NCBI GenBank assembly: GCA_944321145.1
Contig: CALUKF010000020.1
Coordinates: 1 to 48,556 of the forward strand
Direction: 5' to 3'
DNA length: 48,556 nucleotides
Origin: an uncultured Odoribacter sp.
Lineage (GTDB): Bacteria > Bacteroidota > Bacteroidia > Bacteroidales > Marinifilaceae
Shown here: piece after piece, positions 37,447-45,983 of the stretch
Layout: each line of letters begins with the position of its first letter
Numbering within the stretch: position 1 is the stretch's first letter
Notes under the pieces: model-generated
What the model was told of the DNA's origin: nothing
Databases searched by the model: none
What the model saw: the letters and a program-made list of their open reading frames with translations, nothing else
Translations under genes and position numbers: made by a program

Positions 37447-39573
37447 TCAATGCTTAGAGAAGCGGTATTCGTCTACCAGTTCGAGAAGGGCAGCTCCGTA
37501 GCGTTCGAGGACTTTGTTGCCGATGCCGGGGATGGCAAGAAGCTCTCGTGAGGAGGTGGGCAAGGTGTTGGCAATGCCCAGAAGGGCTTTCTGTTGGAGC
37601 ACCGTGTAGGCGGGCAATTTCAGGCGTTCAGCTTCGCGGTTGCGCCAAGTGCGCAGGCGGTTATAGAGTTCTGGGTGGAGGATGTCCGTGGGGACGGTGA
37701 TTTTCTCGGCGGCGGTTTTCTTGGTTTTTGCCTTGGCGCGGGAGGGTTCAATCAGGGCTTTTGCTTTGGCTTGCAGGTAGGCGCTCACGGAAAAGCCTTG
37801 CCCCACGGCTTGCAGGGTGGCGGTTTTCACGTCGTATTCTTGTTGGAGACGTTCCATGGCATTGGAAATTTGCTTGCGGGCTTCCTTGTTGTCGATTTCC
37901 GGCATGCCCTCGGCAAGCAGGGCGGAGAGGATGTTTTGGGTCTCTTGCAGGAAATAGGCAGCCCCTTTGCTGGTGCGGTCGGCAATTTGTGGATTGGTTT
38001 CCCAGTCTTGGCTTGTGGACATCAGGTATTGCAGTTGTTGGTGGAAACGCTCGGAAACGTCCAGCAGTTTCTCCTTTGCCGCCTCGTCGGCGGCCCGGCA
38101 GCGTTCCACCCATTCCGGGTAGAGGCGTTGCACTTGCTCGGCAAGTAGGCGGCTGAGGTAGCGCAGCCGCCGTTTCAGCACATTGTAGTCGAATTGCTCC
38201 AGCAGCAACTGGCTGAAGTATGCCCGGCTGGCATCTTGCAGGACGGCTTGGTCTGGCTCATTGGCTTCCACGCCGGAGATGAATTGGTCGACGGCGGCAT
38301 CCTTTATCAACGCCTTGGCGTTCAGCGGGCTGCTCAGCACAAGTCCTTCCAGGCTCTTGCAGCGGCTCAGGGCGACATAGACCTGTCCGTGGGCAAAGGC
38401 TGCGGAGGCATCCACAATCATCCGTTCGAAGGTCAGCCCCTGGCTCTTGTGGATGGTGATTGCCCAGGCGGTTTTCAAGGGGTATTGCCTGAAGGTGCCT
38501 TCCACGGATTCCCGGATGTCGCCGCTCTCTTCGTCCAAGGTGTATTTGCTGTTCGTCCATTCCTCGCGGTTGACCCGGATGGGGGTGCTGTCCTCTTTTC
38601 CTGTGACTTCGATGGATTGGGCGGAAATGGCGGTGACGGTGCCGATTTTCCCGTTGTAATACCTTTTTTCGGGCGAGGAGTCGTTCTTCACGAACATGAC
38701 TTGCGCCCCTTTTTTTAGGAGCAGGCTCTCGTCCGTCGGGTAAAGGTAATCCGGGAAGTTGCCTTGGATTTCCGCTTTGTAAGTATATGCCTGCGTGGGC
38801 AATTGCGCCATTTTCATCTCGTTGATGCGCTTGGCGTTGTGATTGTGGGTGGTGAGGGTGATGTAGCCTTCCTCTTCCGGCGGGCGGAAATTCGGGAGAT
38901 AGCGTTGGTTTAGGATGTCTAGGAAATGCACGTCGATGTGTCCTTTGCGGACATGGTTCAGCAGGTCGATGAATTGCTGGTTTTGTTGCCGGTAGACATG
39001 CTTCAGCTCGATGGCGACGTAGTCGGTGGCTGCCAATGCCCGGCTGTGGAAGAAATAAGCGGAGGGGTAGTACGGTTTCAGCAATTCCCATTCGCTGTCT
39101 TTAATCACAGGTGCCAATTGTTGCAAGTCGCCGATAAGCAGCAGCTGCACGCCGCCGAACGGCTTGTCCTTGTCTCGGTAGCGGCGCAGCACGTCGTCCA
39201 CGGCATCCAGCATGTCTGCCCGCACCATGCTGACTTCGTCGATGACCAAGAGGTCGATGGTGCGGATGATGTTGATTTTCTCGCGGCTGAACCGGTGGGC
39301 AGGGCGGTTGCTGCCTTCGCCTGCCGCCTGGAACGTAGTGCCGGGGACGTAAGGGCTGAACGGCAATTGAAAAAACGAATGGATAGTAATGCCGCCTGCA
39401 TTGATGGCAGCGACTCCCGTGGGGGCTACGACTATCATCCGTTTGGGGGAATGCTCCCGCAGTTGCCGGAGGAACGTGGTCTTGCCCGTCCCTGCTTTCC
39501 CGGTCAGGAACACGTTCATGCCGGTGTGCTCGATGAAGTCGCGTGCCAGTTGCAGCTGCGGGTTGTTCTCCAT
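37447..39573 (-). CDS. Pif1-type helicase with C-terminal HRDC domain
   Basis: A 708-residue superfamily 1B helicase/ATPase. Walker A GKAGTGKTT near 23-31, APTGVAAINAGGITIHSFFQ near 49-68, Walker B LLVIDEVSMVRADM near 106-119, GDLQQLAPV near 148-156, and late motifs TIHKSQGLTFERMIV near 373-388 and YVALSRCKSLEGLVL near 400-414. The C-terminus (about 610-708) is an HRDC-like helical domain, LHPELYNRLRTWRNREAERL, ending IPGIGNKVLERYGAALLELV. Probably unwinds DNA forks, R-loops or G-quadruplexes. It follows a GNAT gene by 6 bases, so they share a transcript. Confidence 0.93.
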   Translation of the reverse strand: MENNPQLQLARDFIEHTGMNVFLTGKAGTGKTTFLRQLREHSPKRMIVVAPTGVAAINAGGITIHSFFQLPFSPYVPGTTFQAAGEGSNRPAHRFSREKINIIRTIDLLVIDEVSMVRADMLDAVDDVLRRYRDKDKPFGGVQLLLIGDLQQLAPVIKDSEWELLKPYYPSAYFFHSRALAATDYVAIELKHVYRQQNQQFIDLLNHVRKGHIDVHFLDILNQRYLPNFRPPEEEGYITLTTHNHNAKRINEMKMAQLPTQAYTYKAEIQGNFPDYLYPTDESLLLKKGAQVMFVKNDSSPEKRYYNGKIGTVTAISAQSIEVTGKEDSTPIRVNREEWTNSKYTLDEESGDIRESVEGTFRQYPLKTAWAITIHKSQGLTFERMIVDASAAFAHGQVYVALSRCKSLEGLVLSSPLNAKALIKDAAVDQFISGVEANEPDQAVLQDASRAYFSQLLLEQFDYNVLKRRLRYLSRLLAEQVQRLYPEWVERCRAADEAAKEKLLDVSERFHQQLQYLMSTSQDWETNPQIADRTSKGAAYFLQETQNILSALLAEGMPEIDNKEARKQISNAMERLQQEYDVKTATLQAVGQGFSVSAYLQAKAKALIEPSRAKAKTKKTAAEKITVPTDILHPELYNRLRTWRNREAERLKLPAYTVLQQKALLGIANTLPTSSRELLAIPGIGNKVLERYGAALLELVDEYRFSKH

Positions 39574-39579
39574 AGGCGC

Positions 39580-40116
39580 TTACGACTGTTTCCAGGTGGA
39601 AGCCAGTTGCTGGAAATAAATCACATCCTCCCAGTTGTCGCCCCGTTTGAGCCATTCTTTGCGGTAGCCTGTCTTGGTAAAACCAAGCGACTCAAAGAGT
39701 TTCAGGCTGGCGATGTTGCAGCTCGGAATACTGCTGTACACCTGGTGAAGTCCCAGATTCTCAAAACAGTAGTCCAACATGAGCCGGATGGCGGAGGAGG
39801 CGTAACCTTGCTTGCGATGCTCCATATTGTGAATCATGATGCCGAGCCCTGCGCGCATGTGGTAGGGGTCGAAATCGTAGAGGTCTACCAATCCGACAGG
39901 CGTTTTATCTTCCAGCCGCACAATCATCAGGCGGAGCTGTTTGGTTTCGTAAATGTCCTTGTCGGCGTTGTCGATGTATTTTTTCAACGTGAAGTGCGAG
40001 AACGGGGTGAGCGTGTCGCTGACATCCCAGAGGTCCATGTCATTTTCCCATTTGTAAAGGTACTCCAAATCTTCCGGTTCAAGTGCCCGGATCAATACGG
40101 TTTCATCGTTCATCAT
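39580..40116 (-). CDS. GNAT-family N-acetyltransferase
   Basis: A 178-residue acetyl-CoA-dependent acetyltransferase, RimJ/RimL or SpeG-like. IRALEPEDLEYLYKWENDMD near the start, then LRLMIVRLEDKTPVGLVDLY and the acetyl-CoA-binding MEHRKQGYASSAIRLMLDYC (about 113-132; the Q/R-x-x-G-x-A loop), and LHQVYSSIPSCNIASLKLFE, SLGFTKTGYRKEW. Substrate unknown: a protein N-terminus or polyamine is possible. Two ATG codons in a row at 40116. First gene of the pair with the helicase; TATATTTG at 40165-40158 is a -7 element. Confidence 0.9.
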   Translation of the reverse strand: MMNDETVLIRALEPEDLEYLYKWENDMDLWDVSDTLTPFSHFTLKKYIDNADKDIYETKQLRLMIVRLEDKTPVGLVDLYDFDPYHMRAGLGIMIHNMEHRKQGYASSAIRLMLDYCFENLGLHQVYSSIPSCNIASLKLFESLGFTKTGYRKEWLKRGDNWEDVIYFQQLASTWKQS

Positions 40117-40157
40117 AAGGCTGTCATTTTACTTAATTGTTGTGCTTAATTTTCCTA

Positions 40158-40165
40158 CAAATATA
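40158..40165 (-). promoter_or_regulatory. -7 promoter element for the GNAT/helicase operon
   Basis: Minus-strand TATATTTG, exact TAnnTTTG, 41 bases before the GNAT start. Confidence 0.55.
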
Positions 40166-40237
40166 TCTTTTTTCTTTTGAATGTTTATTTTTTCAGCCGA
40201 TTTCTTTGTTTATTTTTATCGGGCAGTGGATTTTCGC

Positions 40238-40245
40238 TATTTTTG
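40238..40245 (+). promoter_or_regulatory. -7 promoter element for miaA
   Basis: TATTTTTG, exact TAnnTTTG, 20 bases before the ATG at 40266. It rules out the upstream in-frame start at 40137. Confidence 0.6.
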
Positions 40246-40265
40246 CAGGGCAGATAATAGGAAAA

Positions 40266-41186
40266 ATGATGTATGATTTACTGACTGTAATAGGACCGAC
40301 TGCCAGTGGCAAGACCCGTCTGGCAGTGCATTTGGCGCTGGCGCTGGATGGGGAGGTGATTAGCGCAGACTCGCGGCAGGTCTACCGTGGCATGGACATT
40401 GGCACGGGGAAGGATTTGGAGGAGTATGTCGTGGAAGGGCGGCGGGTGCCTTGCCATTTGGTGGACATTGTGGAGGCTGGATACAAATATAATGTATTTG
40501 AATACCAGGCTGATTTCAAACGGGTGTGGGAGGATTGCCGGCAGCGGGGCGTGGTGCCTGTGCTGTGCGGGGGGAGCGGCTTGTATGTCGAGGCGGTGCT
40601 GAAAGGATACAAACTTTTGCCGGTGCCTGCTAACGAGGCATTGCGTGCTTCGCTGGCGGGTTTGTCTCTGCCGGAATTGGCGGAACGCCTGGCGACTTAC
40701 AAGAAATTGCATAATACGACGGAAATCGACACGCCCAAACGTGCCATCCGTGCCATTGAGATAGAGGAGTATTACCGCACCCATCCCCTGGAGGTGAAGG
40801 ATTTCCCGGTCTTGCATCCCTTGATTGTGGGGGTGGATGTCAGCCGCGAGGTGCGCCGGGAGCGGATTACGCGACGGCTGCATGAACGCCTGGCACATGG
40901 CATGGTGGAGGAAGTCAAGCGGCTGCTGGATGCCGGCGTGAAGCCGGATGATTTGCTTTATTATGGCTTGGAGTATAAATATCTGACACTCTACCTTATC
41001 GGTAAACTTTCTTATGACGACATGGTGGCACAACTGAATGTTGCCATTCATCAGTTTGCCAAACGGCAGATGACCTGGTTCCGCAAGATGGAGCGTGAGG
41101 GGTTTGACATTCGTTGGCTGGATGCGGCGATGCCTCTTGCCGAGCAGGTGGAAACCGTCAAAAGCTGGTGGGAGGGAGCCGGCTGA
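40266..41186 (+). CDS. miaA: tRNA dimethylallyltransferase
   Basis: A 306-residue enzyme that adds a dimethylallyl group to A37 of tRNAs reading U-starting codons. P-loop GPTASGKT at 10-17, EVISADSRQVYRGMDIGTGK near 32-51 (catalytic Asp and substrate region), VDIVEAGYKYNVFEYQADF, and VVPVLCGGSGLYVEAVL. Length is usual for Bacteroidota MiaA. The upstream 43 codons are a chance extension containing the promoter. Bacteroidales often carry two miaA genes, so this may not be the only copy. Confidence 0.93.
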   Translation: MMYDLLTVIGPTASGKTRLAVHLALALDGEVISADSRQVYRGMDIGTGKDLEEYVVEGRRVPCHLVDIVEAGYKYNVFEYQADFKRVWEDCRQRGVVPVLCGGSGLYVEAVLKGYKLLPVPANEALRASLAGLSLPELAERLATYKKLHNTTEIDTPKRAIRAIEIEEYYRTHPLEVKDFPVLHPLIVGVDVSREVRRERITRRLHERLAHGMVEEVKRLLDAGVKPDDLLYYGLEYKYLTLYLIGKLSYDDMVAQLNVAIHQFAKRQMTWFRKMEREGFDIRWLDAAMPLAEQVETVKSWWEGAG

Positions 41187-41191
41187 CTCCC

Positions 41192-41698
41192 TTACATCTC
41201 TTCGTCTGCTATTTCCCGGTCGATGGCTTCACGAATGTTTTCCACGAGGAATTCCTTTTCTTCGGGGAAATGCCGGATGGCTTCGCGCAATCGGTCGATT
41301 TGCTCCAAGGAAAGGCGGTGTACCAAATTCTCGATGACTGTGGACGCCTCGAATGCAACCAGGAAACTTTCATCTTGCAAAAGCCGGAGGAACACGTCCA
41401 GGTAGGCGGAATAGTCGAGGGCTGATTCCCAAACAATGCGGAGCAGCCCGCTGCGTGTCCTTTCGTCCTCAGCCTCCTCCAACTTCGAGATGAGCAAAGC
41501 ACGGAATTGGCTGTCTTTGATGTCTGCCAGCAGGTTGGAGAGGGTGGTCACCAAGCGTTCGTCTTTGATTTGGCGTAAATGGTCTAACAGGGTGCCGGCA
41601 GCCTGCAAGTCGCCGTTTTCTTTGAAGTCGCGCAGGGCTTCGGCAATTTGTTCGTCGTCGCCGCTGCTGATTTTTTCCAGTAATGCTTTATTTTCCAT
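41192..41698 (-). CDS. HEAT-repeat-like helical protein
   Basis: A 168-residue acidic protein made of paired helices of about 35 residues (AEALRDFKENGDLQAAGTLL, VTTLSNLLADIKDSQFRALL, LISKLEEAEDERTRSGLLRI, LLQDESFLVAFEASTVIENL), as in HEAT/ARM solenoids. It ends LREAIRHFPEEKEFLVENIR. No signal or membrane segment. Probably a protein-binding scaffold; partner unknown. It follows xerD on the minus strand by 8 bases and is probably co-transcribed with it, a linkage seen in other Bacteroidales as far as I recall. It converges on miaA with a 5-base gap. Confidence 0.8.
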   Translation of the reverse strand: MENKALLEKISSGDDEQIAEALRDFKENGDLQAAGTLLDHLRQIKDERLVTTLSNLLADIKDSQFRALLISKLEEAEDERTRSGLLRIVWESALDYSAYLDVFLRLLQDESFLVAFEASTVIENLVHRLSLEQIDRLREAIRHFPEEKEFLVENIREAIDREIADEEM

Positions 41699-41706
41699 AG
41701 CAGGGA

Positions 41707-42630
41707 TTAATTTTCGTCCGCAGGACGGTTGTGATGTGCACGGGGATGATATTGTTCAATGGTTTCTCTCAGGAACTGGTCGTCCAGGTGGGTGTAAATC
41801 TCCGTCGTGAGGATGGATTCGTGTCCCAGCATGTCCTGCACGGCGCGCAAATCGGCACCGCCGGCAACCAGATGGGTGGCAAACGAGTGGCGCAACGTGT
41901 GGGGCGATACCGTTTTGTTGATGCCCGCACGGCGTGCCTGAAGCCGGATGATGTTGAAAATCATGACCCGCGACAGGGCGTCCCCGCGTTTGTTCAGAAG
42001 CAGGATTTTCTGGGCATCCCCTTGGGTATTCCATTTGTCCCTTTGGGGCAGGTAGGCTTTGATTTCTGTCTTAGCCCGCTGGCTGAGGGGGACGAGGCGT
42101 TCCTTGCTGCCCTTGCCTTCCACCTTGATGATGTTTTTGTGCATGTCGATGTCTGTCAACTTCAAGTGTGTCAATTCCGTTACGCGCAAGCCGCAGGAGT
42201 AGAGCAACTCGATGATTGCACGGTTCCGTTGTCCTTCTTCCCGTTTGAGGGGGATGGCATCAATCATGCTGTCAATTTCTGCCACTGTCAGAACGTGGGG
42301 CAACCGCCTCCCGAATTTGGGCGTTTCCAGCAGGATGGCAGGGTTGTGCTTGATTTGCCCTTCACACATCAAAAAATGGAAGAAGGAGCGGAGGCTCGCA
42401 ATGCACCGGGCTTGTGTCCGGCTGTTGTTGCCAATCTTGTTGATGAAGGCAATGAATTTCTTCAGCATCTCGTAGGTCACTCCTTCCGGTTCGTCCAATC
42501 GGAAAGCGATTTGGATGAATCGGGATAACTTTTGGATGTCGCTCAGATAGGCGATGATGGAATTGGCTGCCAGCCCTTTCTCTAAAACCAAGTAAGTCTT
42601 GTAACTTTCAATGGCGTTGTCCCAGGTCAT
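41707..42630 (-). CDS. xerD: tyrosine recombinase XerD
   Basis: A 307-residue site-specific recombinase that resolves chromosome dimers at dif with XerC. The N-terminal SAM-like core-binding domain (1-95) precedes the catalytic domain with R149 (SCGLRVTEL), K173, H244 and R247 (PHTLRHSFATHL), H270 and Y279 (TEIYTHLDD): all catalytic residues present. Length is typical of XerD (about 298-310). ATG at 42630 is chosen; the longer frame from 42747 adds 39 residues without homology. Single-recombinase (XerH/XerS-like) use cannot be excluded, but the sequence fits XerD. Such enzymes can also invert DNA at inverted repeats. Confidence 0.93.
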   Translation of the reverse strand: MTWDNAIESYKTYLVLEKGLAANSIIAYLSDIQKLSRFIQIAFRLDEPEGVTYEMLKKFIAFINKIGNNSRTQARCIASLRSFFHFLMCEGQIKHNPAILLETPKFGRRLPHVLTVAEIDSMIDAIPLKREEGQRNRAIIELLYSCGLRVTELTHLKLTDIDMHKNIIKVEGKGSKERLVPLSQRAKTEIKAYLPQRDKWNTQGDAQKILLLNKRGDALSRVMIFNIIRLQARRAGINKTVSPHTLRHSFATHLVAGGADLRAVQDMLGHESILTTEIYTHLDDQFLRETIEQYHPRAHHNRPADEN

Positions 42631-42734
42631 AGCTGTTCGTTTTATTCTGGTTTGTAATAGACATAATTGTATATGCACTCTTTTTGAGCCGATAAAGATA
42701 AGGATTATTTTGGTAAGGGAAGAGAAAAAATAAT

Positions 42735-42742
42735 TATTTTTG
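42735..42742 (+). promoter_or_regulatory. -7 promoter element for aroQ
   Basis: TATTTTTG, exact TAnnTTTG, 34 bases before the aroQ ATG. TTTG at 42709-42712 lies 22 bases upstream. Confidence 0.6.
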
Positions 42743-42776
42743 CACAACAGAACATCAGATTAAAACAGAGTACGAC

Positions 42777-43217
42777 ATGCGTTTATTGATAATAAATGGT
42801 CCCAACCTGAATTTGTTGGGGATGCGTGAACCGGAAATTTATGGGAATGAGGGTTTTGATACTTATCTTCAGCGTTTGCGGGCAAAATATCCGGAAGTGG
42901 AAATCGAATATTACCAGTCGAATGTGGAGGGCGAGCTGATAAACAAGCTCCATGAAGCAGGGTTCAGTTGCGACGGCATCATCCTGAACGCCGGGGCGTA
43001 TACCCATACTTCCATTGCCATTGCCGATGCTGTGGCTGCCATCCGCACGCCGGTCATTGAGGTGCATATTTCCAATGTTGCCCGTCGGGAGGAATTTCGG
43101 CGTCATTCTTTCCTTACCCCGGTGTGCAAAGGGGTGATTTCCGGTTTCGGTTTGGGGTCGTATGAGTTGGCAGTGTTGGATTTTTTAGTGGTTAAGAACG
43201 GATTACCAAATTCTTGA
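42777..43217 (+). CDS. aroQ: type II 3-dehydroquinate dehydratase
   Basis: A 146-residue dodecameric enzyme of the shikimate pathway, converting 3-dehydroquinate to 3-dehydroshikimate. NGPNLNLLGMREPEIYG (8-24, with catalytic region and Tyr23), NAGAYTHTSIAIADAV near 76-91, and EVHISNVARREEFRRHSFL near 100-118 are type II hallmarks. Length is typical (about 140-150). It leads a three-gene run with the HAD and UDG-like genes; only 3 bases separate it from the next start. Confidence 0.96.
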   Translation: MRLLIINGPNLNLLGMREPEIYGNEGFDTYLQRLRAKYPEVEIEYYQSNVEGELINKLHEAGFSCDGIILNAGAYTHTSIAIADAVAAIRTPVIEVHISNVARREEFRRHSFLTPVCKGVISGFGLGSYELAVLDFLVVKNGLPNS

Positions 43218-43220
43218 ATT

Positions 43221-44009
43221 GTGATAAAGGCAATATTTTTCGACATAGACGGTACTTTGGTGAGTTTCACCTCCCACCGCATTCCCGCCTCAGCAAAAGA
43301 GGCAATATGCCAATTGCGGGCAAAAGGTGTGAAAGTGTTCATTGCGAGCGGCAGGCATTGGCGGGTGATGAACAATTTGGAAGGTCTGGATTTCGATGGT
43401 TATGTCACCTTGAACGGCACTTGTTGCTATGCGGGGCGTGACCTTCTGGTGTATAAAAAAGCCATTCCTGCCGAGGATGTGGCGCGCATGGCAGCCATCG
43501 AGGCAGGGGAGGGGGCTTTCCCCTGCATTGTGGTGCGTGAGGATGGCATGTTTATCAATTACCTGAATGCGGAGACCGATGAGGTGTTCCGCCTCTTGAA
43601 TTTCCCGGTGCCTCCCGTGCAGCCTTTTGCAGAAGCTCTGGAAACGGAAGTGTTCCAGCTCATTGCCTTTTTCCGGGCGGAACAGGAGAAGCAGGTCATG
43701 GCGCAATTGCCCGGATGTGAGGCGACGCGCTGGAATCCCCTGTTTACGGATATTGTGCCTCGTGGCGGGAGCAAGCAGGTGGGGATGGAAAAGCTCTTGG
43801 CGCATTTCGGTATCCGCCGCGAGGAGTGCATGGCGTTTGGTGACGGAGGGAATGACATTCCCATGCTTCGTTATGCCGGCATTGGCGTGGCGATGGGCAA
43901 TGCCCGCGAAGAGGTGAAAGCCGCAGCTGATTATGTGACTTCCTCGGTTGACGAGGACGGTATAGCTATGGCGTTGCGCCATTTTGGATTGTTGGACGGA
44001 AATAAATGA
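43221..44009 (+). CDS. Cof-type HAD-superfamily hydrolase
   Basis: A 262-residue phosphatase of the HAD IIB type. Motif I is right at the start (IFFDIDGTLVSF, with nucleophile Asp9), which requires the GTG at 43221 as start codon. Motif II is FIASGRH near 37-43, a C2 cap lies at about 85-185, motif III is the Lys in GGSKQVGMEKLL near 190, and motif IV is FGDGGNDIPMLRYAGIGVAM near 213-232. Likely dephosphorylates sugar phosphates or FMN/PLP-like cofactors. It overlaps the next gene by four bases (ATGA). Confidence 0.92.
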   Translation: MIKAIFFDIDGTLVSFTSHRIPASAKEAICQLRAKGVKVFIASGRHWRVMNNLEGLDFDGYVTLNGTCCYAGRDLLVYKKAIPAEDVARMAAIEAGEGAFPCIVVREDGMFINYLNAETDEVFRLLNFPVPPVQPFAEALETEVFQLIAFFRAEQEKQVMAQLPGCEATRWNPLFTDIVPRGGSKQVGMEKLLAHFGIRREECMAFGDGGNDIPMLRYAGIGVAMGNAREEVKAAADYVTSSVDEDGIAMALRHFGLLDGNK

Positions 44010-44617
44010 TGAGCATGCAGCCTATGGACAGACAGCAGCCTGTGGTGGAGAACCATCCGTTGAAGCCTTTTTTCCCTGAGGGGGCACGTGTTTTAATGTT
44101 GGGAAGTTTCCCGCCGAAACGCGAGCGTTGGAAAATGGAGTTCTATTACCCGAATTTCCAAAATGACATGTGGCGGATTTTTGGTGAGGTCTTTTTTCGC
44201 GATAAGGATTATTTTTTGGCTCCTGGAGGCAAGGCTTTCCGCGAAGAGGCAATCCGGGATTTTTTGACAGCCAAAGGAATTGCCTTATCGGATACGGGAT
44301 ATAAGGTCATTCGTTTGAAAGACAATGCTTCCGACAAATTTTTGGAGATTGTTGAGCCGATTGACTTGCACCGCACCCTTCGTCTTTTGCCTGCTTGTGA
44401 GGCAATCGTGACCACCGGTCAGAAAGCCACCGATACCCTCCTCTCGCTTATCTCTGCGGAAGCCCCCAAAGTCGGGACATGCACCTGTTTTGAATACGAC
44501 GGGCGGCAAATGCGCTTCTACCGCATGCCTTCCTCTTCACGGGCATACCCGAAACCTTTGGTGGAAAAGGCGGAAGATTACCGGCGCATGTTTGCCGCTT
44601 TGGGCATGTTGCCTTAG
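44006..44617 (+). CDS. uracil-DNA-glycosylase-superfamily protein
   Basis: A 203-residue protein of the UDG/Mug superfamily. VLMLGSFPPKRERWKMEFYY near 29-48 and PNFQNDMWRIFGEVFF near 49-64 match the motif I region of this family (GSFPP...YY..N.QN.MWR), and MPSSSRAYPKPL near 176-187 matches motif II (MPSxS). Likely removes a damaged or deaminated base, though some members act on other substrates. Starts inside the previous gene (ATGA overlap). Its stop codon overlaps that of the convergent DUF3127 gene. Confidence 0.87.
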   Translation: MMSMQPMDRQQPVVENHPLKPFFPEGARVLMLGSFPPKRERWKMEFYYPNFQNDMWRIFGEVFFRDKDYFLAPGGKAFREEAIRDFLTAKGIALSDTGYKVIRLKDNASDKFLEIVEPIDLHRTLRLLPACEAIVTTGQKATDTLLSLISAEAPKVGTCTCFEYDGRQMRFYRMPSSSRAYPKPLVEKAEDYRRMFAALGMLP

Positions 44618-45000
44618 AAAGGCAGGTCGTCCACGTCCGGCAGAGGCGGGATGTCTTCCACGCGGTATTCCGGCACGGGCATGGGTTCCGGTGCTCCCGA
44701 TGCGATTTTTTCAATGCGCCAGCCTTCGAGGTTGGTGAAATAAGTTACTTGCCCTTTGTTTTCCCATTTCCTTCCCCGGATGTTGAAATAGACTTTGATG
44801 TGCTCATTCAACGGGATGTTTTCCAACAGGTCGCACCGGTCTTGTATCAATTGCACTTTGACGAAATCATTCCATTGGGGATTTTTTTCGTTTTCCACTT
44901 CGATGACAAATTCCCGCTTTTGGAACCTGTCACTGATGTGTTGCGTGTCTTCTTTGTATATCAGCTTGCCGCTTATCTCGTAATTCATCTGTTTGTCCAT
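44614..45000 (-). CDS. DUF3127 protein with SSB-like C-terminal tail
   Basis: A protein of about 128 residues. MNYEISGKLIYKEDTQHISD then RFQKREFVIEVENEKNPQWN and VQLIQDRCDLLENIPLNEHI followed by VKVYFNIRGRKWENKGQVTY form an OB fold of the DUF3127 family. After a proline-rich linker the protein ends LPDVDDLPF, the same acidic tip as SSB (DDLPF, 3867-4307). I infer ssDNA binding or use of the same docking partners as SSB. Starts considered: ATG 45000 (used) and ATG 44988 (MNYEI); the frame upstream to 45069 is inside an inverted repeat and is unlikely. The stop TTA overlaps the TAG of the convergent UDG-like gene by two bases. Confidence 0.82.
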   Translation of the reverse strand: MDKQMNYEISGKLIYKEDTQHISDRFQKREFVIEVENEKNPQWNDFVKVQLIQDRCDLLENIPLNEHIKVYFNIRGRKWENKGQVTYFTNLEGWRIEKIASGAPEPMPVPEYRVEDIPPLPDVDDLPF

Positions 45001-45030
45001 GTGAATGTGTCTTGATTTGTTCTGTGGCAT

Positions 45031-45202
45031 CTCCATGGCAACTGCATAGTGTCTGCATGGCATTTGCACCTTTTTTCGGGGTTTTCTCTGGCTTTTCTCC
45101 GGGTTTTCTCTGTCTGAAGCCGGAGAAAAGGGGGAATAAGGCTAAGATTTGCCCGTCTCAAGGATGCAGATGCTGTGCAGACACTATGCAGTTGCCATGC
45201 AG
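45031..45202. repeat. 38-bp inverted repeat with a nested 11-bp inverted repeat
   Basis: The arms 45031-45068 and 45165-45202 match on opposite strands at 34 of 38 positions, including the exact core GCAGACACTATGCAGTTGCC. The 96-base spacer contains a second inverted repeat, CTTTTCTCCGG (45092-45102) with CCGGAGAAAAG (45120-45130). It fills the gap upstream of the DUF3127 gene and after the FKBP gene. It could be a small mobile element, an invertible promoter segment, or a double-strand-forming RNA; no gene lies inside. Confidence 0.75.
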
Positions 45203-45221
45203 AACGTATGTGCCTGTTTTT

Positions 45222-45938
45222 TTATTTTTTCTCTGCGTTCTTCGGGGCTTCCGGAGTTACAATGTCCAAAAGTTCCACTTCGAAAATCAGGGTTTCGTTC
45301 GGACCGATGGGACCGCCGCCGCGAGGACCGTAAGCCTGGTCGGAGGGCAGGTAGATTTCCCATTTAGAGCCGACGGGCATAGCTTGCAGCGCCTTGCTCC
45401 AACCCTGGATGACGCGGTTCAGAGGAAATTCTGCCGGTTCGCCGCGCTTGATGGATGAGTCGAATTCCGTACCGTCAATCAAGGTACCCCGGTAGTGTAC
45501 TTTTACGACATCGGTCGCTTTCGGTTTGGCACCCTCGCCTTTTTTGATGACTTTGTATTGGATGCCGTCGCTCAAGGTGTCCACGCCTGACTTTTTCAGG
45601 TTGTCCTCCAAGAATTTTTTGCCTTTTTCAGCGTTTTCTTGGGCACGCTTCATCGCCAATTGCTGGAAATAACGGTTCAGGTACATTTCCATAGCCTGGG
45701 GCGTAGTTTCGGTTTCTTTTTTCTGCAGGGCACTGTTCATGCCTGCCACGATGGCATTCATGTTGGGTTCTTCCAATCCGGTGCGCTGGATGCCAGAGCC
45801 ATACATGTAACCGAGGTAAAAACTGGCAGTATCAGCTGCCGTCTTCAGGGGCGCGGAGGTCTGGTTTACGGTGCCGCTGTTGCAGCCCATGGCTAAGGCT
45901 CCGACTGCCAATGTGAGTAATGCATTTTTAATTTTCAT
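45222..45938 (-). CDS. FKBP-type peptidyl-prolyl isomerase lipoprotein
   Basis: A 238-residue Mip/FkpA-like periplasmic folding helper. Lipobox ALAMGC (Cys19), an N-terminal dimerisation helix region (35-115; SFYLGYMYGSGIQRTGLEEP, NAEKGKKFLEDNLKKSGVDT), then the FKBP domain (about 125-225; KVHYRGTLIDGTEFDSSIKR, GWSKALQAMPVGSKWEIYLP, then AYGPRGGGPIGPNETLIFEV). Key FKBP aromatic and Asp positions are present. It is the second of two FKBP genes in tandem, 45 bases after the upstream one. Confidence 0.93.
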   Translation of the reverse strand: MKIKNALLTLAVGALAMGCNSGTVNQTSAPLKTAADTASFYLGYMYGSGIQRTGLEEPNMNAIVAGMNSALQKKETETTPQAMEMYLNRYFQQLAMKRAQENAEKGKKFLEDNLKKSGVDTLSDGIQYKVIKKGEGAKPKATDVVKVHYRGTLIDGTEFDSSIKRGEPAEFPLNRVIQGWSKALQAMPVGSKWEIYLPSDQAYGPRGGGPIGPNETLIFEVELLDIVTPEAPKNAEKK

Positions 45939-45983
45939 GTTATAACTGATTTAAAATTGATTAATTGACAATTGATGATAGCA

